From Pachypanchax playfairii (lineage: Eukaryota; Chordata; Actinopteri; Cyprinodontiformes; Aplocheilidae): a DNA stretch of 64,000 nt. Where the stretch lies: positions 4,547,845 to 4,611,844 of the forward strand of contig SSNP01000024.1 of NCBI GenBank assembly GCA_006937955.1. The letters run 5' to 3'. The notes beneath the pieces were generated by a model, which was given only the letters and a program-made list of their open reading frames with translations, had not been told where the DNA came from and did not search any database. Made by a program: the position numbers and the translations under genes. Of the stretch, positions 63,661-64,000 are shown piece by piece (position 1 is the first letter of the stretch; every line of letters starts with the position of its first letter).

Positions 63661-64000
63661 AAAGTTATGCACATAACAAGTGTCAAATTCACACAACTCT
63701 GAACAATAATTTTTGTAATTTTTGTAATTTTATGTAAAACAGAATCTTAAACTGCATATCCCAACAAAACATCCTACATGTAACTAGTTCATCTGTCTCT
63801 GCATGTCTAGGAGACAGATTACAATATTTGATAATTATTTATTCTTTTTTATCTCTAAAAACAGGGAAAAAATGGGTGAACATGGCACGTGGCCACCCTT
63901 CTCTCTCCTCATGAACCCCTATAGGTCTCTCAACCCACATACTAAACATACCTTTTATATGATTCCCCTCTAGTGGTGGTGGGTAGAAACGAGAAGTTTT
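63661..64000. other. Sequence after the last plausible polyadenylation signal
   Basis: AT-rich, no gene seen; either a 3'UTR extension or intergenic. Confidence 0.5.

Noticed and set aside
1..64000. CRISPR arrays, bacterial operons, phage or viral genes
   Set aside because: The window is a vertebrate locus; no spaced direct repeats of CRISPR type and no prokaryotic or viral coding regions were seen.

Overview
The window is vertebrate, almost certainly teleost fish, genomic DNA. It carries one recognisable protein-coding gene, muscleblind-like splicing regulator 1 (mbnl1), on the + strand. The exons are short and separated by long AT-rich introns. The spliced protein matches the vertebrate MBNL1 pattern closely: two tandem CCCH zinc-finger pairs, the linker, the KRPALEK segment and the C-terminus HLTSHKYVTQM. 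The repeat content supports a fish: a tRNA-derived SINE, a LINE tail ending in a (GGAT)n run, and several TTAA-flanked MITEs.

Layout. Positions 1-24629 contain no exon supported by protein homology. They hold the upstream region or 5' introns of mbnl1, with two candidate non-coding first exons (ending near 2471 and 8020), a perfect palindromic RFX-type X-box (2121-2134), a TATA-like site (6548) and many repeats. These include a palindrome-headed fish repeat (600-880), a MITE (3976-4540), a piggyBac-like MITE (5353-5676), a TTAA MITE (17321-17885) and a 5'-truncated LINE (20878-22040, minus strand).

The first coding exon has a long 5'UTR (24630-25476) and codes from ATG 25477 to 25650. It is followed by an intron of about 23.3 kb (25651-48914). 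That intron contains the second copy of the TTAA MITE (33609-34175), a pentanucleotide satellite of about 490 bp (41122-41610) and a SINE (43411-43636).

The remaining coding exons are 48915-49085, 52019-52243, 54946-55185, 57357-57410 (54-nt alternative exon 5), 58487-58637, 59547-59582 (36-nt alternative exon 7), 60334-60425 and 60686-60742, with a further 3' exon from 61427. Without exon 5 the main product is 381 residues; with it, 399. The region after 61427 is a long candidate 3'UTR that contains a 703-bp foldback element.

How it works. The gene encodes an RNA-binding protein that recognises YGCY motifs. The same motifs cluster in its own first coding exon and in a 173-nt AG-free stretch just upstream of alternative exon 5. 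Those are the arrangements expected for negative autoregulation of mbnl1 splicing. Exon 5 completes a bipartite nuclear localisation signal, exon 7 sits beside a TGCATG site, and exon 9 is open in two reading frames that give different C-termini. I found no novel multigene system; the most informative features are the autoregulatory elements and the mobile-element structures.
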